Assembly: GCA_022768865.1 (NCBI GenBank)
Contig: JALELH010000068.1
Span: 1 to 42,116, forward strand
DNA length: 42,116 nt
Origin: Spirochaetia bacterium
GTDB lineage: Bacteria > Spirochaetota > Spirochaetia > Treponematales > Treponemataceae
Direction of reading: 5' to 3'
In this document: positions 1 to 7,666 of the stretch, one piece after another
Layout of the letters: each line of letters begins with the position of its first letter
Numbering within the stretch: position 1 is the first letter of the stretch
Program-made: the position numbers and the translations under genes
The notes under the pieces: generated by a model
Told to the model about the DNA's origin: nothing
Databases searched by the model: none
The model's input: the letters and a program-made list of their open reading frames with translations, nothing else

Positions 1-42
1 GAGTGCTAGCAGCTGCGAAGAAATTGTGATAGATTTGTACAT
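1..42 (-). CDS. Start of an unidentified gene, cut by the window edge
   Basis: Reading leftward from the ATG at 42-40 gives 14 open codons beginning MYKSITISSQ and running off the edge. An AAGGA ribosome binding site lies 7-8 nt upstream (complement of 51-55), and an extended -10 promoter lies further upstream at 90-82. A promoter, a Shine-Dalgarno site and an open frame at correct spacing suggest a real gene start. The residues are too few to name a family. Confidence 0.4.
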   Translation of the reverse strand, partial: MYKSITISSQLLAL

Positions 43-81
43 AAGTTAAGTCCTTGTTTTGTAATATTTTAAGCTAAAACC

Positions 82-90
82 ATTATAGCA
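82..90 (-). promoter_or_regulatory. Extended -10 promoter for the gene leaving the left edge
   Basis: The minus strand reads TGC-TATAAT here, a perfect -10 hexamer with the extended TG motif, about 40 nt ahead of the ATG at 42. No good -35 hexamer is visible, which is common for extended -10 promoters. Confidence 0.45.
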
Positions 91-113
91 AGGATCTTAA
101 CTTTTAAAAAGGG

Positions 114-377
114 CTACTTAGTTAATTGGACAGGAGTGATATTCTGATAATGCTGTGAATGTGGTGTTGCAATGTAAACTAAATCTATTGACGGATTTTT
201 CAGCATTTCTTCGTAACGGCCGTAAGCATTTGGAATGTTGAATTCCTTTGCAAAGTTCTGTGCCTTTTCCATTGAACGTGAAGCAATGGCGAATATCTGT
301 GCATTTTCCGGTATGGCAGCAACTGTTTTTGCCATGGTTTTTGCAATGCTTCCTGCGCCTATAATTCCAATTTTCAT
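114..377 (-). pseudogene. Truncated Gfo/Idh/MocA oxidoreductase remnant
   Basis: The 87 codons encode the N-terminal NAD(P)-binding Rossmann half of a Gfo/Idh/MocA dehydrogenase. The glycine-rich GIIGAGSIAK lies near residue 5, and the family motif YIATPHSQHYQN lies at about 68-79. In the family that motif is followed by the conserved helix and the EKP lysine region and then a substrate domain, for about 330 residues in total. Here similarity stops just after HYQN and the frame ends a few codons later. The start is intact, with GGAGGTC at the complement of 381-387 and its own extended -10 box. I read this as the surviving 5' end of a gene whose remaining three quarters were deleted or replaced. 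A functional 87-residue protein is unlikely. Confidence 0.75.
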
Positions 378-407
378 ATTGACCTCCAGTATTTATGATT
401 GTTTTTT

Positions 408-416
408 ATTATAGCA
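408..416 (-). promoter_or_regulatory. Extended -10 promoter of the oxidoreductase remnant
   Basis: The minus strand reads TGC-TATAAT, the same extended -10 form seen at 90-82 and, on the plus strand, at 750-758. It lies 31 nt ahead of the ATG at 377, leaving room for a leader that contains the GGAGGTC ribosome binding site. Confidence 0.5.
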
Positions 417-460
417 AATATAAAGTTTAGAATAAGTCGCAATATAATTCTTTTTTTGCG

Positions 461-640
461 AATAAACGCCGTAGGCAGGTTCAGTCATGAAAAAAAATCT
501 GCACAAACGTAGTGCGGAAGCCTGAACGCAAAATAGCCTTTACAAGAATTGCTGTGCAATTCTTGAGACGAAAGTTACAGCCGGTTCTGGCTTCTAAAGA
601 GCATTTTCTTTCGTCCTGGTTCTGCCGAGAGGCGTTTATT
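461..640. other. Intergenic segment bounded by short inverted repeats
   Basis: The 388-bp gap between 378 and 765 has no convincing gene. Its central 180 bp begin with AATAAACGCC (461-470) and end with the exact reverse complement GGCGTTTATT (631-640); a weaker match continues inward on both sides. The structured repeat at 543-615 lies inside. A MITE-like insertion remnant is possible, but there is no clear target-site duplication and no second full copy in the window. A short open frame at 512-757 crosses the hairpins and is probably chance. Confidence 0.35.
543..615 (+). repeat. Two-stem structured repeat element, copy 1
   Basis: A perfect 10-bp hairpin, CAAGAATTGC (543-552), loop TGT, GCAATTCTTG (556-565), is followed at once by a second stem: GACGAAAG (567-574) pairs with CTTTCGTC (608-615) across a 33-nt loop. 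A second copy lies at 16140-16211. There the first stem is identical with a different loop, and the second stem reads GCCGAAAG/CTTTCGGC, a compensatory A-T to C-G change. The paired change suggests the fold, as RNA or single-stranded DNA, is under selection. No match to a known RNA family was recognised. Confidence 0.65.
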
Positions 641-752
641 ATCAATAAGTATTATGATATTCTAAATTTCTCTATAATCCGGTATTTGATTAAATTATGT
701 AACTATTTTCTGCAAAAATCAAAACAAAGAAACAAAAAGTTGCAGATTATGC

Positions 753-758
753 TATAAT
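753..758 (+). promoter_or_regulatory. Extended -10 promoter, possibly giving a leaderless mRNA
   Basis: TGC-TATAAT occupies 750-758. The hexamer ends 7 nt before the ATG at 766, so transcription would be expected to start at or next to the initiation codon. No Shine-Dalgarno sequence fits between them. Confidence 0.5.
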
Positions 759-765
759 AAAGCTC

Positions 766-1275
766 ATGATTAAGCCATTAACAAAGTTGATTGGGGCCTT
801 AAGTTCTAATACTCGCCCTGGAGCCATTGCCCATGCTGTTTCATGCGGCATTTTATTAGGATTTCTGCCAAAGAATAATTTACTCTGGTATGTTCTTTTT
901 GTATTCATTCTTTTTATGAATATTCAGCGCGGTGCCTACGCCCTGTGCATTCTGCTTGGTTCTGCACTTACGGTTTTTTTAGATCCTGTATTTGATTCAG
1001 TTGGCTATTCAGTTCTAACTGCTGAAGGTATGAGGTCTGCTTATGCTGCACTTTTAAATATTCCCTTTGTTGCCTTTACAAAATTTAACAACACTGTGGT
1101 TATGGGTGCTTTTGTCTGCGGAATCATTGCCTATGTTCCCTTTTATTTTCTTGGAAGGCTTTTTGTCTGGCTGTGGAGAAAGTTCTTTGCAGAAAAAGTC
1201 AGAAAGCTTAAGATTACGGCTGTTTTAAAAAATCTTCCCCTTATTCAAAAAATTGTGGAAATGATTGGAGAGTAA
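766..1275 (+). CDS. TIGR03546-like integral membrane protein
   Basis: This 169-residue hydrophobic protein has about four membrane segments, near residues 20-32, 38-65, 68-85 and 110-135. The glycine-rich N-terminal block with GILLGFLPKNN resembles the DUF2062-like TIGR03546 family. In spirochaetes and some gammaproteobacteria that family is found next to a TIGR03545 protein, exactly as here, where the next gene starts 3 nt after the stop. Function is unknown; the constant pairing suggests an inner-membrane complex. The start is the ATG directly behind a -10 box, with no ribosome binding site, so initiation may be leaderless. Confidence 0.8.
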   Translation: MIKPLTKLIGALSSNTRPGAIAHAVSCGILLGFLPKNNLLWYVLFVFILFMNIQRGAYALCILLGSALTVFLDPVFDSVGYSVLTAEGMRSAYAALLNIPFVAFTKFNNTVVMGAFVCGIIAYVPFYFLGRLFVWLWRKFFAEKVRKLKITAVLKNLPLIQKIVEMIGE

Positions 1276-1278
1276 AAT

Positions 1279-3483
1279 ATGGCAAAAAAAGAAAAAAAAA
1301 CTAAGAAAGAAGAAAAAAAGTTTCCTGCAAAAAAAATGCCGGGAATGTTTAAAAAGTCTTATACAGAAAAAAAACTTAATGCAAAAGTTTTAAAGCGACT
1401 TTATATTCCTGCTGACAAAAAAGCGGTAGAAGAGCTTTTTGAAAAAGGTGCAAATCCTAAAAAGCCTGAACTTTTAGCAATGCCACGGGATAAAGTTTTT
1501 ATAAAGGCAGACATAAAGTATTATAAGCAGCTTTCAAAGCAGATAAAAAAGCAGAAGTCAATTTTCAGCTTTGTTCCTTTTGTTGCTGTAGTTGCAGTTA
1601 TAGCTTTCCTTGTTGTGTTTGTTTCTGTTTTTAAAAATCCGGTCACAAAAAAAGTTCTTGTTGCAGGATGCCAGAAAGTTTCCGGTGCTAAAACAGAAAT
1701 CCGTTCCGTTGATCTTAAAATTTTTGGAACATCTTTGACAATTAATGGTCTTGCCATTGGCAATAAAAATGAAGAATTTAAAAATCTTTTTGAAGCAGAA
1801 AAGATTGAAGTTTCATTCAGTCTTGCCCAGGCTTTGCGCGGAAGATTTGACTGCAAAAATATAGAAGCTTCCGGCATGAACTTTAATACTGACAGAAAAA
1901 CCAGCTGCCGCTTGCCTGTTAAGGAAAAAAAGAAAAAGTCTAAGGAAAAAGAAGAGTCTGAAAATGCTTTTATGAAAAGCGTTATGCAGAAAAAAGATGC
2001 TGCCGTTTCAAGTCTGACCGGTCAGGTTCAGGCAATGCTGGGTGGTTCCAGTGCAGAAGAAATTGTTAAAAATCTTGAAGCAAAATTAAAAACTCCTGCT
2101 GCTGCAAATCAGGTAAAGGAACAGACTGAAGTTCTTGTTGCCAAGTGGAAGAGTAAGCCGGAAGAAATTAAAACTCAGGTTGATGAATTTTCTTCTTCAG
2201 TAAAAGCCCTTCAGAAACTTGATCCTTCAAAAATAAAAACAGTTGAAGAACTTAAGTCTACCGTTGAGACCGTAAACAATGCCATTGAAAAGAGCAAGGC
2301 AGTAAAAGAATCTGTTTCAAGTGTTACTGATGAAATTAAGGCTGATTCTAAAACTGTTTCTGCTATGGGTGATTCAATAAAGGAAGCTGTAAAGGAAGAT
2401 AAAAAATTTGTTGAAGACACAGTCGGCACAACAGTCAATACGGTAAAAAATGCCAAGTCCATTATGAATGATGCCATTGAAGCCGTTGCCATGGACAGTC
2501 TTGGAAAATATTATCCTTATGCAAAAAAAGGTCTTGCCTATATCGAAACAATGAAAAATACTCCAAAGGAGCCAAAAAAGGAAAAGCCAAAGAAAGAAAA
2601 AAAGCAGGAAAGAAAACGCCTTCGCGGAATTACATTCTGGTATGGCACTACAAAACCTTCTTTCCTTGTTGAACGGGTGTTTGCCAGCGGTCCTTCCTTT
2701 GAAGCAAAAATTACTGACGTTTCAAATGATATGGATCTTCTTGGAAAACCGGCAAAAGCTGAAGGTTCTTTTTCTGTCGGGGAAACTGTTCACAAGGCAG
2801 ATTTAGTTGTAGATGCAAGAACAAATACAAAAGCAAAACTTGTTACGGCAAACTATACGGGCAGCGGATTTAAAACAAAAATTGACGGTTCTTCCATTGC
2901 ATCTGCCAGTGGTATTCCTTCTGTAGACGGAACTGCAAGTTTAACTATGGCAGGAACTTTTGACTTTGACGGGTTCAGCGCAACTGGTGTTCTTGATTTA
3001 AATCCTGTAAAACTTACTTCCGACGGATTTAAAAATGAAACGGCAACAAAGTATTACAACAAGGCACTTGCTTCCGTTACAAGACTTAATGCTGGATACA
3101 AAGCCGGTTATACAAAAGATGATGGCGTTAACCTTTCTTTGTCTGGTAATTTTGGTGAACAGTTTGGAAAGGCTCTTTCTTCCGTAATTTCTGAATTTGG
3201 CAATGATGCAAAGCAGAAGGCTCTTGAAGAACTTAATAAAAGGCTTAACGGTTATTCTGATGAAACCCTGGCAAAGGTAAAGCAGTTTGCAGGCATAGAA
3301 GGAGACATTAATGCCCAGAATGCAAACCTTGCAAATCTTCAGAAAGTTCTTGACAGCAAAAAAGCCCAGCTTGAAAAAGAAATTAAATCCCGTGCTGCTT
3401 CTGCTGTTGAAGATGCCGTTAAGGATAAAATTCCGGAAGGAACTCGAGACAAGCTTAAGTCTCTGAATAAATTCAAAAAATAG
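1279..3483 (+). CDS. TIGR03545-like membrane-anchored protein, partner of the upstream gene
   Basis: The 734-residue product starts with a lysine-rich cytoplasmic stretch. One strong membrane helix follows at about 94-118. Next come a periplasmic domain, a long low-complexity coiled-coil section (roughly 205-430), a second lysine-rich block near 435-455, and a beta-rich part with AsmA-like character (about 460-630). A helical tail ends at FKK. Size, architecture and pairing with the TIGR03546-like gene support the assignment. It probably spans from the inner membrane into the periplasm, possibly in lipid or envelope transport, but no biochemical role is established that I know of. The two genes are almost certainly cotranscribed. 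Confidence 0.8.
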   Translation: MAKKEKKTKKEEKKFPAKKMPGMFKKSYTEKKLNAKVLKRLYIPADKKAVEELFEKGANPKKPELLAMPRDKVFIKADIKYYKQLSKQIKKQKSIFSFVPFVAVVAVIAFLVVFVSVFKNPVTKKVLVAGCQKVSGAKTEIRSVDLKIFGTSLTINGLAIGNKNEEFKNLFEAEKIEVSFSLAQALRGRFDCKNIEASGMNFNTDRKTSCRLPVKEKKKKSKEKEESENAFMKSVMQKKDAAVSSLTGQVQAMLGGSSAEEIVKNLEAKLKTPAAANQVKEQTEVLVAKWKSKPEEIKTQVDEFSSSVKALQKLDPSKIKTVEELKSTVETVNNAIEKSKAVKESVSSVTDEIKADSKTVSAMGDSIKEAVKEDKKFVEDTVGTTVNTVKNAKSIMNDAIEAVAMDSLGKYYPYAKKGLAYIETMKNTPKEPKKEKPKKEKKQERKRLRGITFWYGTTKPSFLVERVFASGPSFEAKITDVSNDMDLLGKPAKAEGSFSVGETVHKADLVVDARTNTKAKLVTANYTGSGFKTKIDGSSIASASGIPSVDGTASLTMAGTFDFDGFSATGVLDLNPVKLTSDGFKNETATKYYNKALASVTRLNAGYKAGYTKDDGVNLSLSGNFGEQFGKALSSVISEFGNDAKQKALEELNKRLNGYSDETLAKVKQFAGIEGDINAQNANLANLQKVLDSKKAQLEKEIKSRAASAVEDAVKDKIPEGTRDKLKSLNKFKK

Positions 3484-3524
3484 ATGACTGGGTTTGTATT
3501 AATATAAACACTAGTTGTCAAGAG

Positions 3525-3553
3525 TTGCAAATTATGCTAACTTATTCTATAAT
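3525..3553 (+). promoter_or_regulatory. Promoter of the YebC-family gene
   Basis: TTGCAA (3525-3530) and a perfect TATAAT (3548-3553) are separated by 17 bp. A good AGGAG ribosome binding site follows before the ATG at 3580. Confidence 0.65.
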
Positions 3554-3579
3554 TTGCATTCATTTTATAGGAGTTATAC

Positions 3580-4374
3580 ATGTCAGGACACAATAAATGG
3601 TCGACAATTAAACATGCCAAAGGTGCTGCTGATGCAAAGCGTGGTGCACTTTTCACAAAATTAATTAAGGAAATTTCTATCGCAGCAAGCATGGGCGGCG
3701 GTGATCCAGATTCAAACCCACGTCTCCGTGCAGCAATCGTTAAGGCTCGTGGTGCATCCATGCCTAAAGACAACATTAAGCGCGCTATCGATAAGGGAAC
3801 TGGTGCAGGTGCAAACGCAGCAGTTTACCAGGAACTTGTATACGAAGGTTATGCTCAGGGTGGTGTAGCTGTTCTTGTTGAAGTTCTTACAGATAACAAT
3901 AACCGTGCTGCAGCAAACGTTCGCAATATTTTCTCAAAGAACGGCGGAAACCTTGGAACATCAGGTTCAGTAAGCCGTATGTTTGACCGCAAGGGCGTAA
4001 TTGTTCTTGATAATGAAAAGATTACAGAAGACGAAGTAATGGAAGTTGCTCTTGATTCAGGTGCAGAAGATGTTGTAGCTGAAGACGGTGTAATTACAAT
4101 TACAACAGATCCTGCTAGCTTTAACGCTGTAGGTGAAGCAATTCAGGCTAAGCACGATGCTGCTCTTGGTCCAAAGGAAGCTGAAACTCCAGAATCAGAA
4201 AAGTGGGCAACTCTTTCTGCAGAAATTTCTATGGTTCCACAGATGACAACAGCCGTAGATGCAGAAACAGCAGCTAAAGTTAAGAAACTTCTTGACAGAC
4301 TTGAAGAAGATGATGATGTTCAGGCTGTATGGTCAACAGTTGAATATCCTGATGACTTCGATCCAGAAGCATAA
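3580..4374 (+). CDS. yebC: YebC/PmpR-family protein (TACO1-like)
   Basis: The 264-residue protein opens with the family hallmark MSGHNKWSTIKHAK and contains the usual KARGASMPKDNIKRAI block near residues 47-65. Its middle domain carries the VLTDNNNRAA and GTSGSVSRMF motifs. The family was described as transcriptional regulators and more recently linked to relief of ribosome stalling, as for mitochondrial TACO1. At 264 residues it is slightly longer than the typical 240-250. It has its own promoter and is closed by a strong terminator at 4409-4446, so it is probably a single-gene unit. Codon choice looks cleaner than in neighbours, suggesting high expression. Confidence 0.93.
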   Translation: MSGHNKWSTIKHAKGAADAKRGALFTKLIKEISIAASMGGGDPDSNPRLRAAIVKARGASMPKDNIKRAIDKGTGAGANAAVYQELVYEGYAQGGVAVLVEVLTDNNNRAAANVRNIFSKNGGNLGTSGSVSRMFDRKGVIVLDNEKITEDEVMEVALDSGAEDVVAEDGVITITTDPASFNAVGEAIQAKHDAALGPKEAETPESEKWATLSAEISMVPQMTTAVDAETAAKVKKLLDRLEEDDDVQAVWSTVEYPDDFDPEA

Positions 4375-4408
4375 TTTTATTAAGGATTAATATTCTTATA
4401 GAAAATAG

Positions 4409-4446
4409 AAAAGCCACCCATTCCTAAGGAATCCGTGGCTTTTTTT
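4409..4446 (+). terminator. Rho-independent terminator after the YebC-family gene
   Basis: AAAAGCCAC (4409-4417) pairs with GTGGCTTTT (4435-4443). After a small CC/CC internal loop, ATTCC pairs with GGAAT around a TAA loop. A run of T follows. It lies between the stop at 4374 and ruvC. Confidence 0.85.
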
Positions 4447-4494
4447 ATTTGAATAAAGTCACCATAATTTTTTGCGTTTTTTTACTTGAATTGT

Positions 4495-4965
4495 ATGCGT
4501 GTTCTTGGCATTGATCCCGGTCTGGCCCATGTAGGCTTTGGGGTTATAGACTTTAATAATAATAAATTTTCTCTTGTAAGCTATGGTGTTATAGAAACAG
4601 CAAGCACAGACAGCCATGAAGTGCGCCTTCTTGCAATTTATAACCGCCTGGTTGCCGTTATAGATGAGTTTAAGCCTGACTGTGCAGAAATGGAAACATT
4701 GTATTTTGCAAGGAATACAACAAGTGCCATGGCAGTTTCAGAAGCAAAGGGAGTCATTACGCTTTGCCTTGCCCAGCATGCAATCCCCGTTTATCTTTAT
4801 ACGCCAAACCAGATAAAATATGCAGTTTCGGGAACAAAGACAGCAGATAAAGAAACTGTAGAGCATTGCGTAAAAATTCTCCTTAACTTAAAGGAAGCTC
4901 CAAAACCGGATCACGCTGCCGATGCCCTTGCAGGTGCCATAACACATTGTCATAGCGGCCTGTAA
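4495..4965 (+). CDS. ruvC: Crossover junction endodeoxyribonuclease RuvC
   Basis: RuvC cuts Holliday junctions symmetrically during recombinational repair, working with the RuvAB helicase. The RNase H-like fold is recognisable: first catalytic aspartate in VLGIDPGLAHVG (Asp7), the acidic pair in CAEMETLYF, and the C-terminal DHAADALAGAI with the last two aspartates. Length (156 residues) is normal. I chose ATG 4495 because the family begins directly with the IDPG strand; an in-frame TTG at 4486 would add three residues, and neither has a clear ribosome binding site. The 3' end overlaps the convergent gene at 4950 by 16 bp. ruvA and ruvB are not in this window. Confidence 0.92.
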   Translation: MRVLGIDPGLAHVGFGVIDFNNNKFSLVSYGVIETASTDSHEVRLLAIYNRLVAVIDEFKPDCAEMETLYFARNTTSAMAVSEAKGVITLCLAQHAIPVYLYTPNQIKYAVSGTKTADKETVEHCVKILLNLKEAPKPDHAADALAGAITHCHSGL

Positions 4966-5675
4966 ATATAGGCCTTGCCCTGCTTTCCGTAGCGTTCAAA
5001 AAATCCCATTTTAGTATAAACCCAGAGCATTATGTTTGAGTCTTCTTTTTTTGCCTTAGGGTATATTCCTGCAATTTCTTTATAAAATTCCGTGCCTGTG
5101 AAAACGGCATCTTTTTTCAGTAATGCAGGCGGCAGAAGTTTTTTCCAGGCTGCTTTTCCGTGTAAAACCCTTGTTCTGCCCATTTCGTCAAGGCGTTTGC
5201 CTGTTTTATTCCACGTTTTACGGAATCTTCTTCTCCTGTTGTCTGATTTTTCAACGCTGCCATAGTCTATCCGTTCTTCCGTTATTACGGATTCAACAAT
5301 TTCCAGGGTGAAATTCCTGTCCAAAAGAAAGGGGTACAGTTTTGTAAGTTCCCTGAAAGCTGAAGGCAATGTAAGTTTTTTTGGACTTTTTTTTCTGCGG
5401 ACAATATTTTTTACGGAATCAAAAGTTTCAATGAATTTTTCTACTGCAAGTGGGTGAACAACCCGTATTTTTCTTTTTTCAGCAAGAAAATATGCAATTT
5501 TTGGTGCCAGAGACGCTAAAGTTCCTGTCTGGATTTCTATAATCCCGCCATTTTTTAGCAGAATGTCTGCAATATAAGGCCCGACGGGTACTTCTTTTTG
5601 TGCTCCTTCATTCTGAACCGCGTAAAAATCCTTTAAAGTCCTATGCAGGCTGGTTTCATTGTATGTATTTATCAT
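4950..5675 (-). CDS. Uncharacterised protein with a possible nuclease-like N-terminal core
   Basis: The 241-residue protein belongs to no family I can name confidently. Residues 29-50 read as two strands, VGPYIADILL then GGIIEIQTG. This resembles the D...ExK core of PD-(D/E)XK nucleases with glutamine at the usual lysine position. The middle (about 84-160) is basic with an RRRRFRKTW patch. The C-terminal third (about 185-241) looks like a winged-helix-type domain ending YGKQGKAYIYRPL. A DNA- or RNA-binding role is an inference from this pattern only. It is transcribed toward ruvC and overlaps its 3' end. No good ribosome binding site precedes the ATG at 5675. Confidence 0.75.
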   Translation of the reverse strand: MINTYNETSLHRTLKDFYAVQNEGAQKEVPVGPYIADILLKNGGIIEIQTGTLASLAPKIAYFLAEKRKIRVVHPLAVEKFIETFDSVKNIVRRKKSPKKLTLPSAFRELTKLYPFLLDRNFTLEIVESVITEERIDYGSVEKSDNRRRRFRKTWNKTGKRLDEMGRTRVLHGKAAWKKLLPPALLKKDAVFTGTEFYKEIAGIYPKAKKEDSNIMLWVYTKMGFFERYGKQGKAYIYRPL

Positions 5676-5756
5676 CTTAGTGTTAAATTTCCATATTGCT
5701 GAACTTGTATTTTATGGCTTATTCCCCGAATTATTGCTTATCGGAACATTTTTTAA

Positions 5757-5784
5757 TTGACATTACGGGAATTTTGGATAAAAT
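5757..5784 (+). promoter_or_regulatory. Promoter of the dcw operon
   Basis: A perfect TTGACA (5757-5762) is followed after 16 bp by TAAAAT (5779-5784). The MraZ box series begins immediately downstream, the usual layout for an autoregulated mraZ promoter. Confidence 0.7.
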
Positions 5785-5819
5785 AGGGAATAAGTGGGAA
5801 ATAGTGGGAAAAAGTGGTG
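5784..5819 (+). promoter_or_regulatory. MraZ operator: four boxes at 10-bp spacing
   Basis: Four consecutive 10-mers read AAATAGGGAA, TAAGTGGGAA, ATAGTGGGAA and AAAGTGGTGA, placing TGGG-type cores exactly one helical turn apart. MraZ is known to bind direct TGGGN repeats with 5-nt spacers in its own promoter. The boxes cover the -10 end and the GTG codons at 5814 and 5817, which argues that translation starts at ATG 5829. Confidence 0.8.
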
Positions 5820-5828
5820 AGTGACGTT

Positions 5829-6275
5829 ATGAATTTGCTCTGCGGAGAGTACAACAATACTCTGGACGACAAAGGCCGTATCCAGTTTCCGGCTAAGCTG
5901 CGTTTAGTTTTGCAGCAGGATAGCCTTGTTGTAACCCGCGGGCTTGATAACTGCCTCATGCTTTTTACAGTGGACGAGTGGACCTCATTGAATGAAAAAA
6001 TAATGGGGTCCGCTTCTCTTTTTGATGAAAAAAAACGCATGGTTCTCCGTCGTTTTATTTCTCCGGCCCAGGAAGTCACTTTTGATAAATCGGGCAGGCT
6101 TTCTATTCCCCAGAGCTTAAGGGATTTTGCTGGCTTAAAAGGCGAATGTACAATTCTTGGAATCAACAGATATATGGAATTGTGGGATTCTGTCCGCTAC
6201 AGCGAATACCTTAAAAATACAGAAGATTCATTCCTTCAGTCAGCATCTGAATCTATGGGTGATATTCTTCTGTAA
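5829..6275 (+). CDS. mraZ: Transcriptional regulator MraZ
   Basis: MraZ is an AbrB-fold DNA-binding protein that forms a ring and represses the dcw cluster. The first repeat contains CGEYNNTLDDKGRIQFPAKLR near residues 5-25 and the second contains FDKSGRLSIPQSLRDFAGL near 80-100. These are the two tandem SpoVT/AbrB-like halves. I use ATG 5829, giving 148 residues beginning MNLLCGEY; a GTG at 5814 would add five residues but sits within the operator. It is the first gene of the division operon, 84 bp ahead of rsmH. Confidence 0.92.
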   Translation: MNLLCGEYNNTLDDKGRIQFPAKLRLVLQQDSLVVTRGLDNCLMLFTVDEWTSLNEKIMGSASLFDEKKRMVLRRFISPAQEVTFDKSGRLSIPQSLRDFAGLKGECTILGINRYMELWDSVRYSEYLKNTEDSFLQSASESMGDILL

Positions 6276-6359
6276 GAAAATTGCAGTTTTTATTTTGTAA
6301 TTAAAAAAGAAGCGTTCATTTTTTATTTTGATTTAAAACTTGAATGCGGAAAAAAGGGA

Positions 6360-7355
6360 ATGGAAAAAGTGGAAATCGTACACACACCTGTACTTTTAAA
6401 TGAATGTCTCTCGTATCTTTCTCCTGTCGGGGAACCTTTTGAATCTTCTGCATACATGATTGATTCAACTTTAGGCGAAGGCGGTCATTCCTTTAATTTC
6501 CTTTCAAAATATCCGTCATTAAAAATCAAGGGTCTTGATGCAGACAGCGTTATTCAGGCCAGGGCAAAAGAACGCCTTGCACCCTTTGGCAGCAGAATGT
6601 CTTTTTACAACGGCTGGTTCAATGATTTTTATAAAAATTTTCCAAAAGACGAAGAACGACCCAATTTAATTTTATTTGACCTTGGCATAAGTGTTTTCCA
6701 TTATGAAAAAAGCGGCAGGGGATTTTCTTTCCGCCATGATGAAGTTCTGGACATGCGCCTTAACAGTGAAACAAAAGAAAGTGCCGCTGACATTGTAAAC
6801 AAAATGGAAGAAGAAAAACTTGCCAACATGATTTATCTTTATTCCGATGAAAAATATTCACGCCGCATTGCATCTGAAATCTGCCGTGTACGCCAGAGTC
6901 AGAAAATAGAATCTACAAAGCAGCTGGCAGACATTATCTACAATGCAGTGCCTGCAAAATACAGGCATGGAAATATTCACCCTGCTACAAGGACTTTCCA
7001 GGCTTTAAGAATAAAAGTAAACAGTGAACTAAACCGCCTGCCGGAAGCAATCCACGATGCCTTTAATGTTCTGGCCGTCAGCGGAAAACTTGGGGTAATT
7101 ACGTTTCATTCTCTTGAAGACAGGATTGTAAAAAATTATTTCAGGAATCTTGGCAAGCAATGTGTATGTCCGCCTGAAGTTCCAGTCTGCAACTGTGGCG
7201 GAACTCCCTGTGCAGAAATCCTTACAAGAAAACCCGTTGAACCTACGGAAGAAGAAATTAAAAACAATTCGCCTTCCAGAAGTGCAAAATTACGTGTAGT
7301 CAGAAAACTGCGCGATGCGGATGAAAAACGCCTTTACGGTGTGGAGGCAATGTAA
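6360..7355 (+). CDS. rsmH: 16S rRNA (cytosine-1402-N4)-methyltransferase RsmH
   Basis: RsmH (MraW) methylates N4 of C1402 in 16S rRNA using S-adenosylmethionine. The start HTPVLLNECL, the SAM-binding DSTLGEGGHS, the ILFDLGIS motif, the HPATRTFQALRIKVN block and the C-terminal GVITFHSLEDRIVKNYF are all present. The C-terminal part has a cysteine group (CVCPPEVPVCNCGGTPC). Length, 331 residues, is usual. The ATG at 6360 sits directly against a GGGA; a GTG at 6369 would be better spaced from that site and would start VEIVHTPVLL, so the true start is uncertain by three codons. The stop shares one base with the ftsL start. Confidence 0.95.
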   Translation: MEKVEIVHTPVLLNECLSYLSPVGEPFESSAYMIDSTLGEGGHSFNFLSKYPSLKIKGLDADSVIQARAKERLAPFGSRMSFYNGWFNDFYKNFPKDEERPNLILFDLGISVFHYEKSGRGFSFRHDEVLDMRLNSETKESAADIVNKMEEEKLANMIYLYSDEKYSRRIASEICRVRQSQKIESTKQLADIIYNAVPAKYRHGNIHPATRTFQALRIKVNSELNRLPEAIHDAFNVLAVSGKLGVITFHSLEDRIVKNYFRNLGKQCVCPPEVPVCNCGGTPCAEILTRKPVEPTEEEIKNNSPSRSAKLRVVRKLRDADEKRLYGVEAM

Positions 7356-7666
7356 TGAATTTTAAACTGAAGGCTTTTTTCAAAAACTTTTTTTTATGCC
7401 TCCTTGCACTAAGCATTCCTGGGCTTTTGATTTTAACAGGGCTTCAGTCAAGCAAATACAGGACTTTAAAAAAGGAAGTTGAGGCCCTGGAAAAAAAACA
7501 GGAAACGCTTATTGAAGAAAATAAAAAACTCATAACGGACATAAGCCTTCTTTCCAGTTCTGACAGAATAGAAAAAATTGCAGAAGAAGATTTAATGATG
7601 CGTCAGGCAGAAAGTGAAGAAATTGTCCGCGTAGGTGTACCTGGACCAAAGGAAAATAAAAAATGA
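7355..7666 (+). CDS. ftsL: FtsL/DivIC-like septum protein
   Basis: This 103-residue protein has a short cytoplasmic tail, one membrane helix at about 13-32, and a coiled coil at about 34-62 (KKEVEALEKKQETLIEENKK). A short C-terminal tail follows. This is the layout of FtsL, which with FtsQ and FtsB activates septal peptidoglycan synthesis. Sequence conservation is always low in this family, so the call rests on size, topology and position between rsmH and murF. It overlaps rsmH by one base and murF by four (ATGA), implying coupled translation. Confidence 0.75.
   Translation: MNFKLKAFFKNFFLCLLALSIPGLLILTGLQSSKYRTLKKEVEALEKKQETLIEENKKLITDISLLSSSDRIEKIAEEDLMMRQAESEEIVRVGVPGPKENKK

Noticed and set aside
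512..757. Open frame of 81 codons in the gap before the TIGR03546-like gene
   Set aside because: It runs through the structured repeat and its right inverted terminus, has no ribosome binding site, and its composition does not look like a protein.
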